NCBI GenBank assembly: GCA_937997485.1
Contig: CALKTH010000124.1
Location: forward strand, 1 to 32,516
DNA length: 32,516 bases
DNA from: an uncultured Acidimicrobiales bacterium
GTDB lineage: Bacteria > Actinomycetota > Acidimicrobiia > Acidimicrobiales > SZUA-35
Direction of reading: 5' to 3'
Under the pieces are notes generated by a model. It made no database searches, had not been told where the DNA came from, and was given only the letters and a program-made list of their open reading frames with translations. The position numbers were made by a program, and so were the translations under genes. Positions 5,921 to 15,191 of this stretch are shown piece by piece (position 1 is the stretch's first letter; each line of letters starts with the position of its first letter).

Positions 5921-7717
5921 TCACAACTGGGACTGGCAATCGAGGAAGACGCCCGCCACGTCGGGGTCATTGAGATCGAGGTTGGCGAAGGGATCGAAGT
6001 CGGCGTCGGCCGCGATCAGCTGGGAGATCGTGAACGCTTCGACGTCGAGTTCGCCCTCGTTCAGACAGGCGAAGAAGGACACAAGCTGATCGAGCGTGGG
6101 TTCGGCGCTGGCACCCGGTGCGGGGAAGAAGTCCGCCGTCGCGTTCTCCGAACACGAGCCACCTTCGTCGGGGACCTCCAGATCGATGAGGTAGGAGTTG
6201 ACCACCGGGGCCACGCAGTCGAACGAACCGTAGGCAGTGTGCCCCTCGGCCTCGACGGTGTAGAGCACGCCGGTGTCGAGGAAGTCAGCAAGCTCGACGG
6301 ACCATTCGTAGGGAGTGGCCGGGTCGCCCGTGTTGCCCAGCACGAGGATCGGTGCGGCCTCGGTGGCCGGGCCGAGGATGAGGGGATCGATCGGATCCGG
6401 AGCGAACTGGCAACCCGGATCGCCTCTCAACGCGTCGTCGAAGCGGACCGATGAGGCAGCCTGTTCGAGTGCGGCCGCTCGGGCGTCATCACCGGACAGC
6501 CGGGATGCGTCATCGGCACAGTTGATGAAGAAGTTGGCGACGTTGCTGTTGTCGTACGTCCCGTCCGGGTTGCGGCCCTGAAGGCTGTCGCCAAGGGCTT
6601 GCAGGATCGACCCGTCCTGCACCGCCTCGGCGACGAAGAGGCCTTCGGCCAGGATGGGCCAGGCGTCGACGCTGTACAGCGAGGCGATGACACCCAAGTA
6701 GAACTCGCCTGCGGTGAGCACCCGACCATCGGTATCGGTCGGGAAACTGCCAAGCTCACGAATCTCAGACTCGATCGAGGCAAACACCTCATCGGTCGTG
6801 CCCAGCTCGGCGAGGGGACAGTCGGGATCGGCATCGCAGGCCTCGGCGAAATTCGCGAACGCTCGATCGAACCCTTCACCCTGTCCCTTGCCCAGCTCGG
6901 AAAGCTCGGTGACTGGCTTCACGCCGGCGTCGAGCACGAGAGCCCGAACCCGTTCCGGGAACAGTTCGGCGTAGGTGGCCCCCAGGCGTGTGCCGTAGCT
7001 GTAGCCCACGTACGAGAGTTGCTCGTCGCCGAGGGCGGCTCGCAGAAGATCCAAATCTCGGGCCGCATTGTTCGTGCCAACGAATCGAGCCACTTCGAGC
7101 TCCTCGGCCGAGCATGTCTCGAGCTCGGCCTCGGCCTCTTCGAGCAGAGCGTCCCAGCCGGCATCGTCGTCGGCCTCGAGCAGTGTCACGGCATCGTCGA
7201 TCTCTGGCTCACACACCACCGATGTGCTCTCTCCCACGCCGCGGGGATCGAAGCCGACAAGATCGAATCGGTCCTGCACTTCACCGGGCAGGGTGAACAG
7301 CGCTGTCTTCAAGAAGTCGATACCAGACCCGCCTGGGCCCCCGGGGTTGAAGACGAGCGAACCGATCTTGCTGTCAGGCGCACCGGCGGCGACGCGGGCA
7401 ACGGCGATCTCAATCTGTTCCCCATCAGGGTCGCCGTGATCGAGCGGCACCTCGAGAGTGGCGCACTCGAGCTCACCACAATCGCTCCACTCCAATGTCG
7501 AGACCGGTGCTGGTGCTTCCGTCGTCGGCGGAACGGTTGTGGTGTCCGCCGCAGCTTCGGTTGTTGTTGTGGTTTCTTCTGCAGCAGAGGCTGTGGTCGG
7601 TGTGTCAGAGGAGTCCGCGGCGTCTTCTCCGCTGCTCGTGCAGGCGCTCGCGGCGAGCGCGAGCGTGGTGACGAGGGTGAGCGAGAGACGGCGTCGAGTC
7701 GTTCGATGACGAAGCAT
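5921..7717 (-). CDS. Lipoprotein alpha/beta hydrolase, tripeptidyl aminopeptidase (TAP)-like
   Basis: The chosen ATG at 7717 gives 598 residues starting with a twin-Arg-rich basic n-region, a hydrophobic stretch and ASAC, a plausible lipobox with Cys26. A Thr/Ala/Glu-rich linker follows to about residue 75. The catalytic domain has the oxyanion loop NPGGPGGSG, the nucleophile elbow GYSYGT, and near the C-terminus Asp in GNTGDPATP and His in EGHTAYG of the TAP-like domain. Relatives are extracellular exopeptidases or esterases anchored to the membrane. An in-frame ATG 85 codons upstream exists but would overlap psuG and bury the signal peptide. The start is backed by TACCGT 6 nt upstream. Confidence 0.9.
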   Translation of the reverse strand: MLRHRTTRRRLSLTLVTTLALAASACTSSGEDAADSSDTPTTASAAEETTTTTEAAADTTTVPPTTEAPAPVSTLEWSDCGELECATLEVPLDHGDPDGEQIEIAVARVAAGAPDSKIGSLVFNPGGPGGSGIDFLKTALFTLPGEVQDRFDLVGFDPRGVGESTSVVCEPEIDDAVTLLEADDDAGWDALLEEAEAELETCSAEELEVARFVGTNNAARDLDLLRAALGDEQLSYVGYSYGTRLGATYAELFPERVRALVLDAGVKPVTELSELGKGQGEGFDRAFANFAEACDADPDCPLAELGTTDEVFASIESEIRELGSFPTDTDGRVLTAGEFYLGVIASLYSVDAWPILAEGLFVAEAVQDGSILQALGDSLQGRNPDGTYDNSNVANFFINCADDASRLSGDDARAAALEQAASSVRFDDALRGDPGCQFAPDPIDPLILGPATEAAPILVLGNTGDPATPYEWSVELADFLDTGVLYTVEAEGHTAYGSFDCVAPVVNSYLIDLEVPDEGGSCSENATADFFPAPGASAEPTLDQLVSFFACLNEGELDVEAFTISQLIAADADFDPFANLDLNDPDVAGVFLDCQSQL

Positions 7718-7723
7718 GAGCCC

Positions 7724-7733
7724 ACGGTAACCT
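7724..7733. promoter_or_regulatory. Overlapping divergent -10 boxes (lipoprotein hydrolase / psuG)
   Basis: Minus strand TACCGT (7729-7724) lies 6 nt before ATG 7717; plus strand TAACCT (7728-7733) lies 6 nt before ATG 7740. The two boxes share 7728-7729. Only 22 bp separate the two genes, so both promoters must use this site and both transcripts would begin at their start codons. Confidence 0.55.
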
Positions 7734-7739
7734 CGCCGC

Positions 7740-8597
7740 ATGACCGCATGTGTGGCACTCGAGTCGACGATCTTCTCCCATCTGGGTCTGCCGTCTCCAC
7801 ACAACCTCGAAGCGCTTGATCGCTGCCTCTCCGCCGTTCGCGCCGGGGGAGCGGATCCCCGGATCACCGCCATTCTCGACGGCGTCGCCCATGTGGGAGT
7901 CGATGAGGACCGGCACGAGCAGATCTGCGGGCCGGCACGGAAGGTTGCGGCCAGAGATCTCGGCGTGGCCATTGGCCAGCGTTGGGCCTACGGGGCCACC
8001 ACCGTCTCAGCTTCGCTGACACTGGCTGCGAGCGAGGGCATCGAAGTGTTCGCCACCGGTGGCATCGGCGGCGTGCATCGAGGTTGGACCGACACGGCCG
8101 ACATCTCCGCCGACCTCGGCGCTCTGGCGTCGCTCCCGCTCGTCACTGTCTCTGCTGGAGCCAAGATCTTCCTCGATCTGGCAGCCACGCTCGAACGCAT
8201 GGAAACCGACAGCGTGGTGGTGCTGGGCTGGCAGACCGACGAGTTCCCCGCCTTCCACGCTCGCTCAAGTGGGCTTCCTGTCCCACACCGTGTGGACTCC
8301 GCCGACGAAGTTGCTCGCATCGCCCGGGCTCACTGGGCACTGGGCGGCGGCGGCGTTCTCGTGGCCGCACCGGTGCCTGAAGACGCTGCGCTGGATCTGG
8401 TCCAGCTAGAGATGGCGGTTGACGCTGCGCTCGATGCAGCTGAGGCATCCGGCGTGGCGGGCCCTGCCATCACGCCAGCCGTCCTCGGGGCGCTTGCCGA
8501 CGCAACCGATGGCGAGTCCGTGCCGACCAACCTGGCGCTGGCCGAGAACAACGCCCGCATCGCCGCTGCGATTGCCGTCGCACTGGCCGAAGACTGA
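7740..8597 (+). CDS. psuG: Pseudouridine-5'-phosphate glycosidase
   Basis: 285 residues matching PsuG throughout: ALESTIFSHLG (catalytic Glu at residue 8), GPARKVAARDL, WAYGATTVSASLTLA, VFATGGIGGVHRG, ADISADL, VSAGAKIFLD (the Lys that forms the Schiff base), PAITPAVL and the closing LALAENNARIAAAIAVAL. The enzyme splits pseudouridine 5'-phosphate into uracil and ribose 5-phosphate, with Mn2+. The residue before AGAK is Ser where I remember Cys as common. No pseudouridine kinase psuK is adjacent, which is unusual for this pathway. ATG at 7740 is chosen for the -10 box 6 nt upstream and the match to the family N-terminus. Confidence 0.92.
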   Translation: MTACVALESTIFSHLGLPSPHNLEALDRCLSAVRAGGADPRITAILDGVAHVGVDEDRHEQICGPARKVAARDLGVAIGQRWAYGATTVSASLTLAASEGIEVFATGGIGGVHRGWTDTADISADLGALASLPLVTVSAGAKIFLDLAATLERMETDSVVVLGWQTDEFPAFHARSSGLPVPHRVDSADEVARIARAHWALGGGGVLVAAPVPEDAALDLVQLEMAVDAALDAAEASGVAGPAITPAVLGALADATDGESVPTNLALAENNARIAAAIAVALAED

Positions 8598-8599
8598 AC

Positions 8600-9205
8600 G
8601 TGGTGGATTGGGGCAACCCCAAGCTCTGGCGGGCCGACGCCTTCCTCGGCGCACATGAGTGGCTGACACGGAGAGCGGCCATCATGCCCACGAGTCGCCG
8701 GGCCAACCGCTTCGGTACCTACGGCGAGGGAACGATCATCTGCTTTCCGCCAACGGCGCTCTACGGCGAGCATGCCATCCACATTGGGCGGGACACGATG
8801 ATCGGTCCGCACGTTTCGATCACCGCGGGCATGACCCCCGGGCAAGAACTCATCAACGATCGCATGGTCGTCATCGGCGATCGGTGTCTGATCGGTCGAC
8901 ACTCGAGCATCGCCGCTCACTTCGAGATCGTGATCGACGACGACGTGTTCTTCGGACCCAATGTGTATGTCACCGATCAGAACCACGCCACGACAGATCG
9001 CGATGTGCCAATTGGCCGTCAGTCACTGCCGGAGAAACCGGTGTTCATTGGCGCCGGGTCGTGGCTCGGGGCGAACGTTGTGGTGACTCCGGGCGTCAAC
9101 ATCGGCGCTCACGTGGCGGTCGGTGCCGGCTCCGTTGTCACCCACGACTTGCCTGATCACTGCGTCGCGGTCGGCGCTCCAGCGCGGGTCGTCAAGCAGA
9201 ACTGA
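8600..9205 (+). CDS. Hexapeptide-repeat acyltransferase (left-handed beta-helix)
   Basis: 201 residues. After a helical N-terminal ~40 residues there are repeated [IVL]-G-x4 hexads (IHIGRDTMIGPHVSITAG, VVIGDRCLIGRHSSIAAH, IDDDVFFGPNVYVTDQNH, VFIGAGSWLGANVVVTPGV, IGAHVAVGAGSVVTHDLP), ending in the conserved AVGAPARVVK of the Maa/Vat/NodL group. QNHATTD contains the His expected to be catalytic. The family transfers acetyl or other acyl groups from CoA to sugars, drugs or nucleotide-sugars; acceptor unknown. GTG at 8600 starts 2 nt after the psuG stop, so translational coupling is likely. Confidence 0.88.
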   Translation: MVDWGNPKLWRADAFLGAHEWLTRRAAIMPTSRRANRFGTYGEGTIICFPPTALYGEHAIHIGRDTMIGPHVSITAGMTPGQELINDRMVVIGDRCLIGRHSSIAAHFEIVIDDDVFFGPNVYVTDQNHATTDRDVPIGRQSLPEKPVFIGAGSWLGANVVVTPGVNIGAHVAVGAGSVVTHDLPDHCVAVGAPARVVKQN

Positions 9206-9217
9206 CGAGTTGGTCGA

Positions 9218-10168
9218 TCACAGACCGACGTCGGCCCGGCTCACGTCGGCGCCGAAGGTGTCGCATGCCTCGGGGTTCCCGGTGTTGAAGCCTTCCATGA
9301 ACCAGGCCTGGCGGGCCGCAGCGGAGCCGTGCGTCCAGGTGTGGGGATCAACTCCGACGCCGGCCTGCTGCTGAATCCGGTCGTCACCCACCGCAGCTGC
9401 TGCCCGGAGACCCTCTTCGATGTCGCCGGTCTCGATGATGCGAGTGCCGTCGGAGTTGCGCCGCTGCGAGGCGTCGTTGGCCCACACACCGGCCAGGCAA
9501 TCGGCCTGGAGTTCCTGGCGCACCGACAACTCATTCTTCACGCTGGGGTTCTGAGACTGCACTCGGCGCACGTTGTCGCTGATGCCGGTGACCGACTGAA
9601 TGTGGTGTCCAACCTCGTGCGCCACCACGTATGCCTGAGCGAAGTCGCCAGGAGCACCGAACTTCGTAGCGAGCTCGTCCCAGAATGACAGGTCGAGATA
9701 GACACGCTGATCACCCGGAGCCGGGCAGTAGAAGGGCCCGACGGCGGAGGTGGCGTTGCCACAGCCGGTGGACACCGAGCCGGTGAATGGCACGATCGTC
9801 GTGTATTGGAATTGCAGGCCGCTGGCTTCGAACTTGCGATCCCAGGTGTCTTGGATGTCGGCCATCAGCGCACCGATGAAGATCACTTGCTCGTCAGCCT
9901 GCGCATCGCTCGGAGCGGGCAGGGGATTACCGACATCCACGGCTTGGGCGCTCGGAGCGCTGCCGCCGTTCAGAAGCGAACCGCCACCGAGTACGGCGAT
10001 GAGAATCGCCATGATGATGCCACCGAGCCCACCCTTGCCGATCGGGAGACCACCGCCTCCGCCCATCGAGCCCGAGGCTCGTCGCCCACCGGAACGGCTG
10101 GAGCGACCGCGGCGATCCTCCACATATTGCCGGCCCGCTTGGTTTGCCTTCTCATCAAATCTGACCAT
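9218..10168 (-). CDS. YpfJ/KPN_02809-type neutral zinc metallopeptidase
   Basis: 316 residues. The N-terminus is charged, then Gly-rich, then a single transmembrane stretch at about residues 47-63 (LGGIIMAILIAVLGGGSLL). The catalytic domain has VVAHEVGHHIQSVTG (HExxH) and about 50 residues on LRQELQADCLAGVWA, whose Glu is the likely third zinc ligand. FYCPAPGDQRVYLDLSFWDEL is also typical of the family. It would be membrane-anchored with the peptidase domain outside; physiological substrates are not known. Transcribed divergently from the DUF4214 metalloprotease gene. Confidence 0.92.
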   Translation of the reverse strand: MVRFDEKANQAGRQYVEDRRGRSSRSGGRRASGSMGGGGGLPIGKGGLGGIIMAILIAVLGGGSLLNGGSAPSAQAVDVGNPLPAPSDAQADEQVIFIGALMADIQDTWDRKFEASGLQFQYTTIVPFTGSVSTGCGNATSAVGPFYCPAPGDQRVYLDLSFWDELATKFGAPGDFAQAYVVAHEVGHHIQSVTGISDNVRRVQSQNPSVKNELSVRQELQADCLAGVWANDASQRRNSDGTRIIETGDIEEGLRAAAAVGDDRIQQQAGVGVDPHTWTHGSAAARQAWFMEGFNTGNPEACDTFGADVSRADVGL

Positions 10169-10177
10169 CGAGGGAAC

Positions 10178-10191
10178 ACCCTAGCTAACGT
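10178..10191. promoter_or_regulatory. Adjacent divergent -10 boxes (ypfJ-type / zincin-DUF4214)
   Basis: Minus strand TAGGGT (10183-10178) is 9 nt before ATG 10168. Plus strand TAACGT (10186-10191) is 6 nt before GTG 10198. The two boxes are 2 bp apart in a 29-bp intergenic gap, and no Shine-Dalgarno is evident for either gene. Confidence 0.45.
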
Positions 10192-10197
10192 GCGCAG

Positions 10198-11961
10198 GTG
10201 GGTTCGGTTCCTGGGAAATCGCGTTGGTTGATGGCCGCTGCGTTTTTCCTTGCCGTGTCGAGCATTGCACCAGCAGCGGCTCAGCAGGATCCGGACTCGT
10301 CCGACGCTCGTTCGCCACAACTCGTGGTCGACCACCTCGGCCATCCGGCGTTGGCGCCGCCCGCCGAGGATCTGCACGATCTTCTCCGGGCGGCGCGGGC
10401 GGAGGAACCGGTTGTCGCCGAACGCCAGGCGGGTCTCGTTGTGGGAGGAGGCCCCGAGCAATCCTCCGGCCTGCGATTGTGCTTCAGCCGTCGAGTCCCG
10501 GATGTGGTGCGCCGCAGCGCGGTCGAGGCGGCCACACAATGGAGCGACGCGCTCGACCTCACCGGCCCAGAACTAGAGATCGACATCTACTGGCTGCCGT
10601 TCCAGTCGCCGGCTTCGCTCGGTGCGGCCGGCCCTACCACCTTCGTCGCCGACGCTCGTCTGCCCACCAACCATGACTATCCGGTTGCTCTGGCCAGTCA
10701 TCTGCTCGATCAAGAACTCACCGAGAGACTGCCGTGCGACCTCCGCCGCGACGGGGACATCCTCGTGCTACTGAATAGCGCCGCCGGGGGAGCAAACCCG
10801 CTGTGGCACCTGGGAGAAGGGGATCCCCCCGCCGGTGCGGTCGACCTCACCACGGTGCTGCTCCACGAGCTGGCACACGGCTTCGGCATGGTGACATCCG
10901 CCCAGATCGCCGACCCTGACGGCGACGAACAGGTGCTCGGGCTGCGATGGCCGGGCGTTGATCAAGATGGCGGTCAGATGCCAGGCAACATCTACGACGC
11001 GTTGGTGACCAGATGCGACGTCGAACAGCCCATTGGCTGCCGATCGACCCGCTCGGTTGCATTCGGCGACACGTCGGTGCTCACAAGCGGCGCAGCGTGG
11101 CTCGACATGGGCGGCACATCGAGCACCGAGTTGTTCACTCCCCTCAGATGGAACAACGGCAGCTCGCTCGTGCACTTCGACGAGGAGCGCCATGGCGGTA
11201 CCGACCCGCTGATGACGCCGTTCGTCGAGCCTGGTCAAGCAGTGCGAACGCTCGACGCTCGCACTCTTGATGTGATGGAGCGCATGGGCTGGCGGCTGCA
11301 AGACCAGACAAGGCCGGCGATCAACGTGCCGGAGGATCTTGGACCGGCGCTCGCACCCTTCGAGTCGCTTGATCAGCTACGCAAGTTCATGAGCGAGATC
11401 GACCCCAGCGAGCGGGTGACGTTCGAGGCCCTGGTGTCGTCTCTCGATGCGCAAGGTCTTGCGGCCACCGTCCATCAGAGTCTGACGAACCCAGACGATC
11501 AGCCCCGGCGACAACTCACCCGCCTGTATCTCGGCGTGCTGGGTCGAGCGCCCGATATCGGAGGCGAGCAGTTTTGGCTCGAACGCCTGGGCGATGGCAT
11601 GTCGATGGAAGACGTTGCCGAGCGCTTCACGGCCAGTGACGAATACCGAGCCGCAGCTCGAAACCCGGAGGGAACGTTCGTCGAGGACGTGTACGAACGA
11701 GTCTTCGGTCGGCTTCCCGATGAGGATGGCCGAGCGTTCTGGATCAACGAGTTGGAGCAGGGTCTCCACCCGGGCCGGTTCACGCTCGTGCTCACCGAAG
11801 CGCCTGAGCATCGAGAGCTCGTGGTCCGACAGGTCGACGCCCACCAACTGACCGTCGCCCTTCTGGATCGCTCGGCCACCGCGGACGAGGCCTCGCTCGA
11901 TGGCTTGGACCTGGCGGCACAGCTGCTGGCCAGCGAGGCGTTCCGGCTCCGCTTGGGCTGA
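10198..11961 (+). CDS. Secreted zincin metalloprotease with C-terminal DUF4214 repeats
   Basis: 587 residues. A Sec signal peptide (SRWLMAAAFFLAVSSIAPAAA then QQ) is cut near residue 28. A zincin domain follows with LLHELAHGFGM at about residue 219 (HExxH then Gly) and a downstream LVHFDEERHGGTDPLMTPF block typical of secreted metalloproteases of this type. The C-terminal ~170 residues hold two DUF4214 units: RLYLGVLGRAPDIGGEQFWL, then VYERVFGRLPDEDGRAFWIN. DUF4214 is found in large surface and exopolysaccharide-linked proteins, suggesting envelope or matrix attachment. GTG start is set by TAACGT 6 nt upstream; the first residues then lead directly into the signal peptide. Confidence 0.85.
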   Translation: MGSVPGKSRWLMAAAFFLAVSSIAPAAAQQDPDSSDARSPQLVVDHLGHPALAPPAEDLHDLLRAARAEEPVVAERQAGLVVGGGPEQSSGLRLCFSRRVPDVVRRSAVEAATQWSDALDLTGPELEIDIYWLPFQSPASLGAAGPTTFVADARLPTNHDYPVALASHLLDQELTERLPCDLRRDGDILVLLNSAAGGANPLWHLGEGDPPAGAVDLTTVLLHELAHGFGMVTSAQIADPDGDEQVLGLRWPGVDQDGGQMPGNIYDALVTRCDVEQPIGCRSTRSVAFGDTSVLTSGAAWLDMGGTSSTELFTPLRWNNGSSLVHFDEERHGGTDPLMTPFVEPGQAVRTLDARTLDVMERMGWRLQDQTRPAINVPEDLGPALAPFESLDQLRKFMSEIDPSERVTFEALVSSLDAQGLAATVHQSLTNPDDQPRRQLTRLYLGVLGRAPDIGGEQFWLERLGDGMSMEDVAERFTASDEYRAAARNPEGTFVEDVYERVFGRLPDEDGRAFWINELEQGLHPGRFTLVLTEAPEHRELVVRQVDAHQLTVALLDRSATADEASLDGLDLAAQLLASEAFRLRLG

Positions 11962-11969
11962 CGGGTTCC

Positions 11970-12884
11970 TCAGGCGGCCAGGGGACGGCCGAACGGGGGT
12001 GTCGACCAACTGGCAAGGAACGCTTCGGCCCGCAGGCACGCTCCAAGAAACAGGCCGAGTTCGTGCTCGGCGACTTCGTTCATGGCGCCTTGCACGCTCT
12101 CTGACACGGCGGCCAGAACGGCCGATTCATCACCGGCGGTAAACGAGGCGATGAGACCACCTGCGGTGCTGATGAAGTCGGGGACCATGGTGACGTTCTC
12201 GCGCTGGAGCATGGCGAACGCCTTGGTTGTGAAGGCCAGCGGGCCCCAGGGCACCACCGCCTTTGCCTTGACCATTGGCGCACCTTGGTGAGAGAGGGTG
12301 CCCGGCTTCGAGCCGCACAGCACCGCATCGGCTTCGGCTCCCCAAATCATCCACGGCTTGTCGGCGGCCGCTGGGACCTTCACTTCGCTGGCGCCAGCTG
12401 CCACCAAAGCTTCGGTCAACCCATCAAGCCCTGCTCCTTCGATCGCGAAGGTGCGGCCGTGCAGCCCACCGAGCGCGGCCGAGGTCGCAGCGACAACACC
12501 GGCCACGAGAACTTTCGGGTCTCCGGCCAACGGCTCGACCGCCGCGGCGCTGAGGAGTGGTGCGAGATCACTACGGTCGGTGCCCTTGCCGGCATCGAGA
12601 AACCAGTTGTTGGCTGCAGCCAGTGGCTCAAGCTCTTGCACGAAGGCCTGCGTCGCTTCGGCGACCGCATCGCCCTCGGCGTTGATTCCTGCCGACGCTC
12701 CGCCCCGCTGTTGCTCGAAGGTGGCCATCGTGTAGGTGGCCGAGCGGGCGAGGTCCTTGGCGCTGCTCTGCAGGATCTTGCGGCCTGTTCGCACCACACC
12801 CGCCGCGGGAACGGGTGTCCCGTCTACCGGCGGAAGATCGGTGACAACGAAGGCGTCGGTCGACGTGAGTTTCATCAGTGGCAC
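11970..12884 (-). CDS. Leu/Glu/Phe/Val dehydrogenase-like protein lacking catalytic lysines
   Basis: 304 residues from the GTG at 12884. Although divergent, it aligns by eye with amino-acid dehydrogenases: LARSATYTMATFEQQRGGASAGI corresponds to the LARGMTYK...GGGK region of leucine dehydrogenase, FAIEGAGLDGLTEAL to the NAD-binding GxGxxG helix, and VTMVPDFISTAGGLIASF to the VPDxxxNAGG block. The substrate Lys (YK) is Thr52 and the catalytic Lys (GGGK) is Ser64. It is therefore probably not an oxidative deaminase and may be a ligand- or nucleotide-binding pseudoenzyme. GTG is preferred because TATGTT stands 6 nt upstream; ATG 12875 (shorter) and a start at 12953 are alternatives. Convergent with the DUF4214 gene, 8 nt apart. 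Confidence 0.7.
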   Translation of the reverse strand: MPLMKLTSTDAFVVTDLPPVDGTPVPAAGVVRTGRKILQSSAKDLARSATYTMATFEQQRGGASAGINAEGDAVAEATQAFVQELEPLAAANNWFLDAGKGTDRSDLAPLLSAAAVEPLAGDPKVLVAGVVAATSAALGGLHGRTFAIEGAGLDGLTEALVAAGASEVKVPAAADKPWMIWGAEADAVLCGSKPGTLSHQGAPMVKAKAVVPWGPLAFTTKAFAMLQRENVTMVPDFISTAGGLIASFTAGDESAVLAAVSESVQGAMNEVAEHELGLFLGACLRAEAFLASWSTPPFGRPLAA

Positions 12885-12890
12885 CCGGCC

Positions 12891-12896
12891 AACATA
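12891..12896 (-). promoter_or_regulatory. -10 box of dehydrogenase-like gene
   Basis: TATGTT on the minus strand, 6 nt before GTG 12884. It favours this GTG over the ATG nine bases later. Confidence 0.45.
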
Positions 12897-12917
12897 CGCG
12901 CCCTGCCACCAAAACGC

Positions 12918-12981
12918 CGAAACCCCGCCTGTGACCGCCAAGAGCGGCCCCAAACGGGGTTTCGATCACATGCGTGTGATC
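12918..12981 (-). terminator. Tandem hairpins downstream of hppA
   Basis: Reading the minus strand after the pump's stop (12991), a first hairpin is GATCACA / TGTGATC with a 4-nt loop (12981-12964). A second is CGAAACCCCG / CGGGGTTTCG (12964-12955 with 12927-12918), enclosing a smaller CCGC/GCGG stem and followed by GCGTTTTGG. This looks like an intrinsic terminator for the pump gene and also insulates the dehydrogenase-like gene downstream. Confidence 0.6.
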
Positions 12982-12990
12982 AAGGATGAA

Positions 12991-15111
<2,121 letters not shown>

Positions 15112-15191
15112 GCTGGTACTCCTCGAGTATCGGTATGCGAGCGCGCCACAGGGCTAGGAGCCGACCATGACGACCGTGGCACGCTAGTGCT

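Noticed and set aside
6599..7819. Plus-strand open frame (406 codons) opposite the TAP-like hydrolase
   Set aside because: The minus strand carries a clear signal peptide and catalytic motifs; the plus frame shows none.
9199..9230. Short dyad GTTGGTC / GACCGAC between the acyltransferase and YpfJ-type genes
   Set aside because: Only 7 bp with a mismatch and no T-tract; too weak to call a terminator.
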